Source of the DNA: Edaphochlamys debaryana
Lineage: Eukaryota > Chlorophyta > Chlorophyceae > Chlamydomonadales
Assembly (NCBI GenBank): GCA_016858145.1
Contig: JAEHOE010000077.1
Location: 250,501 to 314,500 of the forward strand
Length of the DNA stretch: 64,000 bases
Direction of reading: 5' to 3'
Part shown: one piece after another, positions 47,922 through 60,079 of the stretch
Layout: every line of letters begins with the position of its first letter
Position numbering within the stretch: position 1 is the stretch's first letter
The notes under the pieces: generated by a model
Told to the model about the DNA's origin: nothing
The model's database searches: none
What the model saw: the letters and a program-made list of their open reading frames with translations, nothing else
Translations under genes and position numbers: made by a program

Positions 47922-48901
47922 TACCTGTTATCCCAGATCCCGTCCGAGGGGGCGGGTTTCGGCACGGCCGGACCGAGGTCGGGTAGGGGCGTCCGGCCGC
48001 CGACTTTCCGCACGCCCTTCACAACTTAAGCTAAGGAAAGCATATGTTGGTGTTTGGGAGTGATTGCAAGCAGAGCACGGCTCGCGATGCCCAGAACGGA
48101 CCGTTGACTGACGGCCAGTGACCACCCGCGAGCACATCTAGGCGCCGCGCTACTCCCATACAGCTTCTTTTGACTAAGGACAACTACCGGGAGAGTTCTG
48201 ATGACATCTGCGGAGGTCGCCCGCCCAAGCATGTCGGCCGACATGCGCCCGCGACCGACCGCTTCTAAGCCCCCCACGGCCTGGAACTGGCCTCTACATG
48301 CACAACAAGCATATAGGATCATTTTGGGGTGGGGACCAGGCAGGTGCTAGGGAGCCGGGGGGAGTGGAACCCGCCTGGGACAGGGGACGACGCAGCCGAG
48401 GGTTTCGTGAGCGAGATCGCGGGCAGAGCGCTGGCCGGCACGATCGGCATGCGTTCTGAACCCACGACACCAGAACACTAGGTATCGTAAAATCCATCCC
48501 TAACGGCTTAGTGTGGCCAGAAGCACTGCCCACCATCCCCAGTCCCCAGTCGCGAGGCAAGGGCTTCCCTGCACAGGCCTGCTGCATGCGAATCTGACAT
48601 AACTGTTGCGATAGTGAACCACCGACCAAGTGGCGCGCCCGGAACCGGGAGCATGAACACCTGAAATGCACACGCGGTCGCGGAGCAACAGCTGTGACAC
48701 TTCACCGAGCTTGGCGTTGACACTAGTGATCCCACATGGTGCCTCGTGAAGAGCGCGCGCCGCGCACGGACGTGTGGTTGATGTGTTGAGGCATTTCACA
48801 CGGACACAGCCCCGCGTTCCCCGGCGTGCACCGTGTCCCAGGCCCCCCTCACCCCTTATACCCTGGACTTCACACCCTGAGGGAGTCACCACAGCACCCA
48901 G

Positions 48902-51410
48902 ATGCAGCCCGCCGAGGCGGCCCCTGGCCAGGGGGCGCCCCCCGCCTGGAGCTTCGAGGTGCCGTGGGACTCCATTTCAGACCACTGCGAGTTGGCGGGA
49001 CAGGGCGGCTTTGCGTATGTCCACCAGGCTACGTACAAGACGCATACCCGGGTAAGCGCTGTTTGAGCTCTGCGTGCAGCGCATGTGCCAACCCCACGCA
49101 CTTGGCATCACGTTGCCAAACCCATGAACCTGGGTCCCCTTCAGTCTGGGCAAGGGCTCCGCTTGCCTCCGCTTGCCGCTGTTGGTGTCACGTTGGCCTG
49201 GCCCCGTCCGGTGCAGTGTTGCTACCTAGCTCGATTAGTTTGGGGCACTTAGTCGCCGGATGTGGCAACTAACTGGACGGGTGGACCCCCTACTTGCTAG
49301 TTAGTCGCCGGACGACTACGCCCAGGGTAGATAGCAACACTGGTCCGGTGTGTGGTGCGACCGCAGGTGGCACTCAAGCGGCTCCAGAGGGGCAGCCCCG
49401 AGGAGCTGAGGCGGGAGTATGAGTTTATGCGGTCCCTGCCGCCCCACGAGCATGTCGTACCCCTGTACGGCATCACCATTGACCCCACCAATCAGCCCTG
49501 GCTTGTCATGACTTTGTGAGGGGGTGTGCAAGGAGGAGGGCGGGGTTCGGAGCGAGGCGACAGGCACTCTGCACATCATTACATCATTACTTCAGTATCA
49601 CCGCAGGGCCTAGTCGCCTCCCCCGCCTCCCCGCGCCCCTGCCCGCCTGCCCAGGTACCCCCTAGATCTGCAGAAGCTGTTCCGGAAAGAGACTGAGGCC
49701 AGGGGCCCGGCAGCGGAGGGACCGGGGCAGGCGCTGACTCTGTCGAGGGCGCTCGAGCTGGCGTGGGAGCTCGCGATGGTGGGTCCTTGAGGTTTCGGGG
49801 AAATGGGAGGACGGAACGAGCGCTCACGAACCTAATGGCGCGACCGCTTGGTGCCTTGTGCGGCCCAGTCCAGCCCAACCCGGCTCCCTCTCCGACTTGG
49901 CTTGGCCCGCGGGTGGCCACCCATCGGCGGCACGAATCCGACACCGGCCGGCCGCGCTTCCCTCCTCCCCGCCGCTCGCCCGTGCACCGGGGGCACGCAC
50001 CGCCGCATGCGCGATTGCCCTCACTTGTACTAAACGCTTGATCGATCGTGTCGTTCCCCCAGGGCCTGCAATTTCTACACTCAGAGGGCATTGTGCACCG
50101 GGACGTCAAGCCAGGTGCGTGGGGGGCGGGGTGCAGCACAGGTCTGGTGCACAATACTTCACGTCCCGGCTTGCTCGAGCCCTTCCCCTCGCGTGCTCCG
50201 CCATGTGTTGCCCCCAGACAACGTGCTGCTGACTCAGGACCTCCGCGTCAAGGTGCGTGGGTGGGTGTGGATGGGGCTGGAGGTAGGGTGGAGGCCGACA
50301 CAAGAACCGACGGTGTTGGCCCATCATCAAACCTCCAACCGCCCGACCCAGATCACGGACTTTGGCATCAGCCGGGCGCCAGGGCCGGACGGCACCATCG
50401 CAACCGAGCAGGGGCACGGCAGCCCACTTTGGATGGCGCCCGAGCTGACTGCACGCGGGAAACCGTCCTACACGAACAAGGTGCGGCAAAGGGCTACGAC
50501 CACTCAGGATGTTTTGTCATCAGCAGCGGGACCTCCGCAGAATAATAGCCAGTCTCTCGTCAACGTCGATGTCAACGTCAACGCCCCGTCACTTGCCCCC
50601 GCTCACCCCTTGTCCTCCCTCCTCCCCACCCTCCTTCCTTCCCCCCGCTCCCTCCAGGTGGACGTGTACGCCTGGGGCGTCATCTTCTGCCAGCTCATCT
50701 CACGGAAGTACGACAGGCTGTACGAACTGCTCCACCCCGAGCTCATCACGTTGCGACCCGGCATGGGAGCACGGGAAGCCCACGCTATGGTGTGTACTGA
50801 ACCAGGCCCCCTAAGACCACGCGCGCTTGGCCAGATCCTCGCTCACGCCTGCACGCCCCGCCCCCCTTCGCTCCCGCAGCTCGCAAACCTACAGATTTGC
50901 GAGCCGGAGGCGTTCCTGCGGCTCCCGGGCGTGCTCCTGAGCAAGCTGCCGGCCCACATCTTCCACCTGCCCCTCGCCCTTGACGATGTGACGATTTCCC
51001 TAGCGAAGGCCTGCCTCAGCCCGGATCCCCTGGACCGGCCCGACATGCGCGCCGTTGTGGGCCAGGTCGACGCCATGCGGGATTGCCTCAAGAAACACGC
51101 CAACTCGCCGGAGCGGGCTGCACCGCCAGGACTGACGCTTCCGCCGCCGGCGGCCAAGCCTGTGATCCACCCGTTCACGGGCGAGCCAATCATCATTGAC
51201 GATTTGTTCAAGTTCGAGCCAATTGTTATTCCTGACCCGTTCGCGTTCGCGCCCACGTCATCCACGGGGACCAGCAGCAGGGCCCCCTTTGGGCCGGCAT
51301 CGGGCAATATCACCATGTTTGGGCCTGCGGGACTTTTCCAGCAGGACGGCCCCGCTGTGCCAAATCCCAACACCGTCCCGGGCAGCGAGGGCAGCAAGGC
51401 TGCGCAATGA
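48902..51410 (+). CDS. Array gene B: protein kinase without EF-hand and ZZ domains
   Basis: Eight exons close in frame to 433 aa: 48902-49051, 49367-49515, 49655-49778, 50063-50114, 50218-50252, 50352-50480, 50658-50789 and 50880-51410. Kinase motifs are all present: GQGGFAYVHQA, VALKRL, EFMRSLPPHEHVVPLYGIT, HRDVKPDNVLL, ITDFGIS, PLWMAPEL, VDVYAWGVIFCQLISRKYDR and DRPDMR. It reads as an active TKL/RIPK-like kinase. The C-terminal tail contains HPFTGEPIIIDDLFKFEPIV and is Pro/Ser-rich. No EF-hand or ZZ exons were found upstream. Exon 1 begins with a short leader directly before the shared AWSFEVPWDSI segment, so the copy appears to have lost its 5' half. Exon borders equal those of gene C. Confidence 0.85.
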
Positions 51411-51875
51411 GCAGCGTGGGGCGAGGCCGCCCTGGAGGCCCATGCATGCATGAGGCCGGCACCGGCGCTGATGCGGCGGCTTGGGGCGGTGAGGCGAAGG
51501 GGCGCTGTGCAAGCGGGGCGACCAGCTTAGAGAGGGGGGGCGGGGTGTCGTCCCAATGGCTTGTGAGGCGCGGCGGAGGCCTAGTTGTGTCAGTGGGCAC
51601 TTCGTCAGCCCAGCTACCACCTCTTACAGCCCCCTGCCCCCCATTGCGCCACACTGCCGCAGGGTCCCGTGCTGCCGGCGGCAGTGGCGGCGGCGGCTCA
51701 GGGCGGCGGCAGCTGGCGCTGCTCGGCCGGCTCCGGCTCCGGCAGCGAATGGGGCCCTGCACCCCGCCTGTGCCGCCCTAGGCGGCCGCCCATCTGCTGG
51801 ATCCAGATCTGGATCCTGGCTCGGATGAGTGGGCCGCCAGCATCTGGAGAGCTCTGCGGCGGATGCAATCAGCGG

Positions 51876-51940
51876 CGGCGTGGACGCAGGACCGAATCCG
51901 GTGCCGGGCTAGATTCCAGATCCGGATCTGGAGCTGCGGC
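51876..51940 (+). pseudogene. Degenerate remnant of the GRAM/VASt last exon behind gene B
   Basis: GGCGTGGACGCAGGACCGAA through GATCCGGATCTGGAGCTGCGGCC resembles the Asp/Gly/Ser linker at about 34697-34770. Similarity is short and the sequence is simple, so this is less certain than the other three copies. Confidence 0.5.
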
Positions 51941-52438
51941 CTCAAGCAGCGCGGTACGCGCATTGCATGGGTGGTCCCTTGGCCGCCGTACACGTACACG
52001 TGGTCAAGGTCTGGGGCAAGGGAGGCGCTTCCGTGGCTCCTCCGGCGCAGGTCAGAGTCAGGTGTAGTGGTAGGGGATGCGGTGGGGGTTGGTTGCGACT
52101 GGGCACATTCGGTTGGCTGGCCGGGGGACATCGGGATGCTGACCTGAGGGAGGAGCCGGAAGGGGATTCAGCCAGGCATCGGGCGCCAGGAGGGGCCCTC
52201 CTGTGGGGCGTGGGGCGCGAGCCCAGGCTTTGGGTTGTACGCGCTGCTAGGCGATGCTTGTGTGTGTGGACCAGGGGCGGAGCGGAGGCCGTGTGTGCGG
52301 GAGTAGATGCTGAACTGCATGCTGTTGGTGGTGACATAATCGTGGGTTGCGGAACTGGCTTTGCGCTATTGCAGCTCCAAATGCAGGTCATTGCCCGACG
52401 TAGACAAGCCTGTTCTGTACCGGTAGCGCTGGACAAGC

Positions 52439-52443
52439 TGTAA
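52439..52443 (+). terminator. Candidate polyadenylation signal TGTAA for gene B
   Basis: TGTAA about 1.03 kb after the gene B stop; weak evidence on its own. Confidence 0.25.
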
Positions 52444-52871
52444 ACACGGCGCAGAGTGACCCCGAGGGCTCAATGCGAAGTTGTCCGGCGCGTGAACAAG
52501 CTTCGCGACAGGCGTCTCTTGACCCCAGGCGGTACACCGTGTACACCGCGTCAGGCACCTCAAAGTCGCCTGTCACCGCGCTACAGCAGAGCCGCGGCAG
52601 CCTAACAATTAACCCGGCCTAACAGGCGAGAGGCGACCAACCCAGCGAAACCAGGAACCGTCAGTCAGGTGGCGCCGCGGGCCAATGCCCGATGAAGACA
52701 CGCACATGTCGACACGTCGAACGCTGTAGGAACAGGCCAAGGGCATACTCATGCGCGAGGGCAAGGGCAGAGGCATACCACGCACAAACAGCTGGCACGC
52801 CACGTGTCAGCAAACAAGAATGATCCCGCGCAGCAGGCCCAGGGCTTGGGAGGGCGATGGGCCCGGCCAGT

Positions 52872-52891
52872 GGGCCCGGCCCAGGCCCGGG
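52872..52891 (+). promoter_or_regulatory. GGCCC-rich promoter block of gene C
   Basis: GGGCCCGGCCCAGGCCCGGG, about 130 bp before the ATG at 53020, preceded by CCCAGGGCTTGGGAGGGC (52838-52855), the same pair of motifs as before genes A and D. Confidence 0.5.
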
Positions 52892-53019
52892 TGCCACGAT
52901 TGTAGAAAGGGAGCCCTCTCTCGCCCTAGAACAACTAAACCCATCACCTCGATTCACTGCGTTGACAGAAGATCGCCTTGCACAGGCCTACTGCTGTATG
53001 CAAGCGTTGTTGAGGAAAG

Positions 53020-56000
53020 ATGCCTCGCGAATGGACCGCCGACCAGAAGAGGCGCGCGTGGGTCACGTCCATGAACGCGTATATCGAGCTCAGCGCGGAG
53101 GCTAAGAAAACGCTGAAGCAATTATTCAAGCACGGGGACAAAGACGGGGACCACGCCTGGTCGCGCAAGGAGCTGAAGCAGTTCCTGTAAGTTGCCTGAA
53201 GTTGGAGGGAGTTGTGCATTGAGTGCGGGCAGCTTGAAGGAGCCACAGCTGTCCGTTCGGTGGTGAACCGCCATCCATCTCCGCCACAGCCCGAACTGAA
53301 CTCCTTCCCCCAAAGAGCATCTCGCACGCATGCAACTATCAGCAACATTCCCAACTTGCCAAGACGAAGTGCAGTACATCTCCCCACCGCTCGCTGACCT
53401 TGTCCCCCCTCCCCCCCTCCCGATGCCGGAACTGCGACCTCGTAGGAAGAGCTCTTGGCCCAACGCTGCGGGTCGCCTTGAGGAGCTGTGGAGCCTGGTG
53501 GACGCCGACGGGGACGAGAGCCTGGACTTCGAGGAAGTCAGGACGCTGATCCACCTGATGGAACTGCAGGTCTCGAGGTGGGCAGAGCAGGGCAGTGCTG
53601 GACGCAAATGGTCACAGTGAGGGGGGGGATGCACATGCGCGCGTGCGCAGAAGGGCGCTTTGCGCAACGGTAATCATGCAGGTCGCCACTGTGATGCCAT
53701 CAGAAAGCCAGCCTCTAGGCTCGTTACTCGTCGTTTATAACCTTCGCCGTATATACGCCCCATCCGCAGCTGTGGCCTTTGCCAGGAGTCCATCTACGAT
53801 GACGCCATGTGGGCCTGCCGTACGTGCTGTACACAGCACGTGCGGAACAATGGGAACATGGGCCTGACCCCCGACGAGTGGGTCGCCGTCTGCGAGGGGT
53901 GCTGCGACCGAGCGCGGCGCTTGTTCCGGCAGAGCGGCCCGCCCTTCTGCCCCAAGGACCCCTCCCACGCCCTCGAGAGGGTGCCCCACAACCCCTTCGT
54001 CAACCTCTGCGAGTGCCCCCTGCACCTGGAGCTGAGCGCGTCCCTGCAGCCCGCTACGGCGGCCCCTGCGGTGGCCCCTGCTGCGGAGTTTGCTGCGGAG
54101 CACGCCTGCGAAGCGCGCCGCAGCATGTCCGGCGGCTCCATGCGCCCCGCCTGGAGCTTCGAGGTGCCGTGGGACTCCATCACACAGCACTCCGAGCTGG
54201 CGGCTGAGCAGGGTGGCTTCGCAGAGGTGTACCAGGCAATGTACAAGACGTGCACCCGGGTGAGTGAGTGTGGTTGGGGTTCCGATGTAAAGGACCTGTG
54301 CAAGAAGCTTCATGGAATACCATTGAGTGAGTGAGCAGTGAGGTTGTACGGCTGTTAGTTAAGGAGACAGACAGCCAACCAATCAAGCGACAAGCGTGGT
54401 GTGCGGTGCTATTGCAGGTGGCGCTGAAGCAGCTCAAGCGGGGCAGCGCCGAAGAGCTGAGGCGGGAGTACGAGTTCATGCGGTCCCTGCCGCCGCATGA
54501 GCACGTCGTACTCCTGTACGGCATCACCACCGAGGCCCCCACGCGCCAGCCCTGGCTGGTCATGGCCTGGTGAGGGGAGGCGCGGGGAGGAGGGGCGAAG
54601 CAAGGAGGGGCGCGGGGAGGAGGGCCGGGGCCGTCCACCGTGGCATTGTCTGTCGGTGCCCCCGGTTTGTGCTGGCTAATCCCCCGGGGCCCCTGTCCGC
54701 CTGCCCAGGTACCCCTGTGACCTGCAGCGCGCTTTCCTGTGGGAGGCTGACGACAAGGGACCGGCCACGGCGAGGCCGGGGCAGATGCTGACTCCGTCCA
54801 AGGCGCTTGACATGGCGTGGGAGCTCGCGATGGTGCGTGGTTGCTTGCGGTTTGCGTGCGAAAGCGTTGAAGTACGGGGTTACTGGCACGAACCCGACAC
54901 CCGCCGGCCGCGTTTCCCTCCTCCCCGCCACTCGCCCGTGCACAGGGGGCCCACGCAGTAACTTGTACTGGCTTGTACTCAACTCTTGATCGATCTTGTC
55001 GGTTCCCCAGGGCCTGCAGTTCCTGCACTCACACAACATGGTCCACAGGGACGTCAAGCCAGGTGGGCAAAAGGAGTTTGGGGTTTGGGGCTGGGGCCGA
55101 GGAACCCACTTGCTTATGGCACCCTTTCTTGCCTCGTTTGGCCTGCATGCGTGTGATCTCCCCCAGACAACGTCCTGCTGACAGAGGACTACCATGTCAA
55201 GGTAAGCCGGGGCGCGGTTCAGCTTGGGTGAGTGGGTTTGCCGATGACACATGTCATTAGGCCCCACTCGACCCCACTCGACCCTTTTCTCCATCCGCCA
55301 ACCGCCCGACCCAGATCACGGATTTTGGCATCAGCGGGGAGCTGGATCCGGAAGGCAGCATCGCAACCGAGCACGGGCACGGCAGCCCGCTGTGGATGGC
55401 GCCCGAGCTGACCGCGTACAGGGGTGACAAGCCGCCGTACACAAACAAGGTGAGCGGGCGGCCGTACATTGACGGGGGTTCCTATATCACCAAGGATCTT
55501 GTAAGGTTAACCCATGCAGAACGGTCGTACCGGCACGTCCCAGGCAGCAAGCAACGTCTCGGAATCCTCAACGTCCGTTTGCCCTCGCTTCCCACCTTTC
55601 CGCCCGCTCCCTCCAGGTGGACGTGTACGCCTGGGGAGTCATCTTCTGCCAGCTCATCTCACGAAAGTACGACAGGCTGTACGAACTGCTCCACCCCGAG
55701 CTCATCACGTTGGAAACCGGCATGGGAGCACGGGACGCGCACAATCGGGTGAGAGCGAGCATGCCGTGCATGGGCTTGATGCACGGCTCACCTCGGCGGC
55801 AAGCTCGCATCTCGGATGCCCGTGATGAACCCTGACCAAACCACGAACTGACTTCTGACTCTCCGCGTCCCGCCCCACTCCAACTCCCCCATCCCGGTCA
55901 GCTCCTCGGCCTTCAGCTCATGAAACCCGAGGAGCTCAGGCGCATTCCCTCCGTGCTCCTGCCCAAGCTGACGGAGCACCTCGCCCACCTGCCCCCCGCT

Positions 56001-56252
56001 CTGAGCGAAGCCGCCCAATCCCTATTGAAGGGATGCCTCAGCGTGGATCCTGGATCCCGGCCCGACATGGACGCAGTGGTGACTGAGGTGGGATCCATGC
56101 GGCTCCTGCTCAAGGCACCCGCTGATGCAGAGCGGCGGGCAGCGCCGCCGCCGCCGCCGCCGCAGGCCCTTCGGCCGCCGCCTTCGCCGCCTGCCGCGGC
56201 CCGCAGCCCCTTCGCGCCCGTCTCATGCGCTCATGCCGCCGTCTGCGTGTAG
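53020..56252 (+). CDS. Array gene C: EF-hand + ZZ-type zinc finger + protein kinase, complete
   Basis: Ten exons close in frame to 589 aa: 53020-53186, 53446-53577, 53770-54259, 54418-54569, 54709-54832, 55011-55062, 55167-55201, 55315-55449, 55617-55748 and 55902-56252. Residues 40-51 form a canonical EF loop (DKDGDHAWSRKE), followed by a second (DADGDESLDFEE). The ZZ-type finger shows CGLCQESIYDDAMWACRTCC, VCEGCC and PSHALERVPHNPF. The kinase starts at AWSFEVPWDSI and has GGFAEVYQAMY, VALKQL, HRDVKPDNVLL, ITDFGIS, LWMAPEL and RPDMD, so it looks active and TKL/RIPK-like. The tail is Pro/Ala-rich. The layout suggests a kinase gated by Ca2+ through its own EF-hands, with the ZZ finger for ligand or partner binding; this is inference. 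No membrane segment or signal peptide is seen, so it is probably cytosolic. Confidence 0.9.
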
Positions 56253-56514
56253 CCCGTCCCACGGGGCGGCTGCCGGCCGTGGGGCCGGCCTGATGAGCCC
56301 AGTCTCATGCCGAGGGCTGAGGCGGCGAGGCGAGGCGGAAGGGCGCGGGGCTGCTGCATGCGTGTGGGGATGGAGGCGTCGAGGGGGCACGCCGGTCCCG
56401 GGTGCTGTCTTGCGCGCGGACCCGACGGAAGGGTCGTCGGCTGTGCCTGGAAGAGAGACCGCTGCGGCGGCAGGGGTGCGTGGAGCTGGCGGGGCGGGAC
56501 GAAAGTGCACCCAG

Positions 56515-56633
56515 CCAGCAGCAGCGGTCTGCTCAAAGCGGCGGCGGAGGGCGTGGCGGCGGCGGCGGCGGCGATGGGGCAGACGCTGGCGGGGGCGGCG
56601 GCGGCGGCAGCCACGGCGGGAGCCGAGCTGTAG
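56515..56633 (+). pseudogene. Remnant of the GRAM/VASt last exon behind gene C
   Basis: Matches the final ~120 bp of the GRAM ORF (SSGLLKAAAEGVAAAAA...AGAEL), TAG at 56631-56633, with small changes. It starts about 260 bp after the gene C stop. The following flank (to about 57.1 kb) again resembles the GRAM 3' flank. Confidence 0.85.
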
Positions 56634-58064
56634 CACCATTCTGCCTGCAGCACAGGCCGGGAGCAGCCCCGCAGGCTGTCGGCTGGGGCCGGGACGTGGG
56701 ACCGTCCCTGTGCGCTGCGCTGGTTGGACCTGACGGGGCCGGGGCAGTGAAGCCTGCGGGCCTGCGCCTTGGGCGTACGTTGTGCCGAGGTTGATTGCGA
56801 CCTGCGACCCACATAGAATAAATATTGTACACTCTTGCAAACGGCTGACCGGCGGGGCGCGGCGGCAGGGGAAGCGGCGCGCGGGTCAGGGGCGACCGTG
56901 TGGGGCTGTCGGGTGGGAGGCAACGGCGGGGCGGTACTGGGGGCTTTGACTGCATGGCGCTGGCATTGTTTTGACTTGGAGGCATCGGCTGCAGCCCTGC
57001 AGGGGAAAGGGGCAGGGGCGTTGCATGGGGCTGGGGGCGTGATATGGCTGTGGGTTTCGCTAAGGGACGCTTATCGGCTGTTGCGCGCACCCCGATTCAG
57101 GCCACACTGATACATGCAGATCTCGGTCCTGCATTGGTGTGCGTGGTGCTATTCAGACACTCCTGAAAGGCAGGAGGTCCCAGGCATAATGATGAGTGCT
57201 CATACTTTCGGCTCTGAGGGTTTGGGGCTGGGGCTACTCACCGGTCGTGGTCCCCCGGCGCGGTTGAGAACTGGCTTAGAGCAGTTGGAGGGCTAAGGGA
57301 TGGATGGCTGAAGCCCTGCGCAGACACAAGCGGACCACAAGGAGGAAGATGGCAACCAATCGATGCGCCGCCGTGCGTTTTGGGTGGGGCCCTCTTTGCA
57401 TGGTGCGAGGTGGCTGGAGGGACCAGCGCATGCGGGGGTTGGGGAGTCGAGCGGTCGAGCATCAAAGGCGCACGGTCCGCTCACCGCGCCCCTCGGCACC
57501 CCACGCCAAGGGCAGAGCAGGGCCTGGCTGTCCGGTGTGCGGCAGCAGCAGTCCAGGGCAGTGAGGGCGTGCGGCGGCATGTGGCCTCCGAGCAGTTTCT
57601 GGCAGCAGCAGCAGGCTTGGCTCTGGGTGCCCGAATGCAAAGCCGCCTCAGAGAGGCATCCGATCGATGTAATCGGAGCCTCCCGGCGAACGGACTACCT
57701 GTCTGCGCAGCGTGCAGGGCAACGCGCATCGAGAGAGGAAGCATTTATGGCGGGATATAGGGTGCAGGGGTGACCGGGTTTGGAAGGGCTTGGGAGGGTG
57801 GGGAGGGCTTGGGCCTTCGGCAGCGGCGATCCCGTTGGGCCCGGCCCGGGCCCAGGCCCCCGGATTGCCCCTTCTTATAGAGCGCCGAGCGGCGATGTCT
57901 CGACATTCCAGACTCTGCAAGCAACCAGCATATATCCACCTCCGACGGCAAGCCGCGGCAAGCTCATCGCGCTGCGCGCACACCCTAGCTCGCTTCGCCC
58001 CAGCACACAAGCTCGCCCCAGCGCGCCAGGCGGCCGCTGTCTGGAAGCTACTCATCAGAGCACC
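56634..58064. other. Intergenic region before gene D
   Basis: Duplicated GRAM-type 3' flank up to about 57.1 kb, then sequence without a recognised gene. The promoter block of gene D lies at 57837-57858. Confidence 0.5.
57837..57858 (+). promoter_or_regulatory. GGCCC-rich promoter block of gene D
   Basis: GGGCCCGGCCCGGGCCCAGG plus CC, about 205 bp before the ATG at 58065, preceded by GGGCTTGGGAGGGTGGGGAG (57786-57805). Confidence 0.5.
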
Positions 58065-60079
58065 ATGCCCCGCGTGTGGACTGATGACCAGAGGCAGCGG
58101 GCGTGGGCTGCGAGCGCGCGCGCCTACAACCAGCTCAGCGCGCAGGCCAAGCAACAGCTAAAGCAGACCTTCAAAGAGGGAGACAAGGATGGCGATTACA
58201 CATGGTCGCACGAGGAGCTGAAGCAGTTCTTGTGAGTCGTTGATTGGTGCAAGGATCCTTGCCTTGTGCCTCGAGTTACCCTGCTTCTGCTGCTTCTGGC
58301 TTATGTGTGTTCTCCAAGCACCTCACAGGCTCACACCTCACCGGCCTACCTGACACGTCCCCCGGCCCGTGTCGCGCGTGTCGCGCCCTCGCAGGAGGGC
58401 CAAGTGCGTTAGCCCCGCGGAATTTCTGCAGCTGCAGGAGCTGTGGGGCCTGGTGGACGCCGACGGGGACGGCAGCCTGGACTTCTACGAGGTCGGGACG
58501 CTGGTATACCTGTCGAGATTGGAGACCACTGGGTAAGTGGGGCTGGGGGCTCAAGGGCTTTGAAGGGGTGGGGCTGCTGGAGCCCGAGTAGGTAGGGGCC
58601 GTGTGGTCCAAGTCAGGGGGCGGCGTGCTGGCTTTTCAGGAGGCAAGCCCGTGAGGTAGGCTGCCCACTGGGCACGGGCACGGTCGCTCCGAAGCCGCCT
58701 AGGCATTTGTCCTGGACTGTCAGACGCTGGGGCATTTAGGCTTCGGCATATCAACTCCGCACCTGCCCAACAGACCCCTCCGACCCTTTCCCTCAGCTGC
58801 GGCCTCTGCCGTGAGCACATCTTCGATGACGCCATGCGGGCCTGCCGTACGTGCTGTACGAAGTACGTCAAGGAGGGCCGGCAGCGCCCCGCGGACTGGG
58901 CCACCGTGTGCCTCCGCTGCTATGAGCGAGCACTGCCGCTGCCCGCCTGCCCCAACAACCCGTCCCACGCCCTCAAGGTGGTGCCTCACGACCCCTTCGT
59001 CACCCTCACCGAGTCCCCGCTCTACAGAGAGCTCACACCATCCGTCAAGCTCTACACCTGCTCCTGCTGCGGCGAGGCCCACGCCAACACGGCAGCGCAC
59101 CTGCCCGGCCCTCCGGGGCACATGTTCAACGACGACCACGGCAAGCCCGTGTGCGAGTGGTGCACCACTTGCCGCTGCTACCGCTGCGGAAAGACGCTCA
59201 TCAGTGCCAACCCCGAGCCCGGCAAGTGGGCCATGCACGGCAAAGCCTGCGGTGGTGGCTGCGAGGCGGCGCCCGGCGGACCCTTCCCGCCCCACGCCCT
59301 CAACCCCGCCAGCCCGCCCGACTGCCCCACCTGCGCCCCACGCGTCCGCGCCGGAACCATCTACGTCCAGCCGCAGACCGCGCCACAGCCGCCGCCGACG
59401 CCGCAGGGCAGCGGCGGCGGCCTGGCTTCGTTGGCTTCGTGCGTGTGCTGCGGCATGGTGCACGCACAGGTTCCCGGGTACCTGGGCGGGGGGAGCCACA
59501 TGGTGTCGGCACCCGGCGGCAAGGGGCTGCTGTGCGAGCTGTGCGTGACGTGGGTCTGCGAGCGCTGCGGAGATGACCACCGCGACTTGCGGGACCCACA
59601 GGTGATCAGCGCGAGGGAGCAAGCCGACCCCTCAGTGCATTGTCTATCGAGCTGCACGCGGGCGTCAGGTTGCGGACTGTGATGCGTGCTGTGTGCTGTG
59701 CTACCTTCCGGTATCCGCATCATAACCGGACGTTGAGCCGACCCTCCCCGCCCCTTGCTTGCTTGGCCGCTCGCAGGTCGGCCAGTGGCGCAAGCCCCTG
59801 GTCCACAAGGAGAAGTGCAAGAAAGTCGAGAACGGCGGATGGCGCTTCCAGCCTCACAAGCTGGCCAAGACGGCTGCGGAACCCTCCCGCCCGCAGTGCC
59901 CCACCTGCCAGGTCACGTTCCTCCAACTGCAGGCGCAGGAGCAGGCGCAGCGGGAGCAGGCGCAGCGGGAGAAAGCGCAGCGCAGCGACTGGAAGGGCGA
60001 CGCGGACAAGTTTGCGAAGGGCATGGATAAGGTCTGCAAGAACGCGGAGAAGCTGGCCAACCTGTTCCAAATGTGGTGA
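58065..60079 (+). CDS. Array gene D: EF-hand + ZZ-type zinc finger + Cys-rich C-terminus, no kinase
   Basis: Four exons close in frame to 470 aa: 58065-58231, 58395-58532, 58797-59601 and 59777-60079. EF loops are DKDGDYTWSHEE and DADGDGSLDFYE. The ZZ-type finger shows CGLCREHIFDDAMRACRTCC, VCLRCYE and PSHALKVVPHDPF. Where A and C switch to the kinase, D continues with further Cys pairs: CSCCGEAH, CEWCTTCRCYRCG, CPTCAP, CVCCGMVH, CELCVTWVCERCGDDH and CPTCQ. Near the end, QAQEQAQREQAQREKAQR is a charged helical repeat. It is probably a multi-zinc scaffold or adaptor sharing the Ca2+/ZZ front end of the kinases. No known family covers the C-terminal half as far as I can tell. Confidence 0.85.

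Larger units (their letters stand above)
46450..48901. other. Intergenic region with repeats
   Basis: It holds the GRAM-like 3' flank, a dispersed repeat (47195-47254) and a hairpin (47844-47921). A 160-codon plus-strand frame at 47181-47672 has no domain and overlaps the repeat. No supported gene. Confidence 0.5.
51411..53019. other. Intergenic region between genes B and C
   Basis: It contains a degenerate GRAM-tail remnant (51876-51940), a TGTAA at 52439-52443 that may end the gene B transcript, and the gene C promoter block. No further gene is recognised. Confidence 0.5.
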
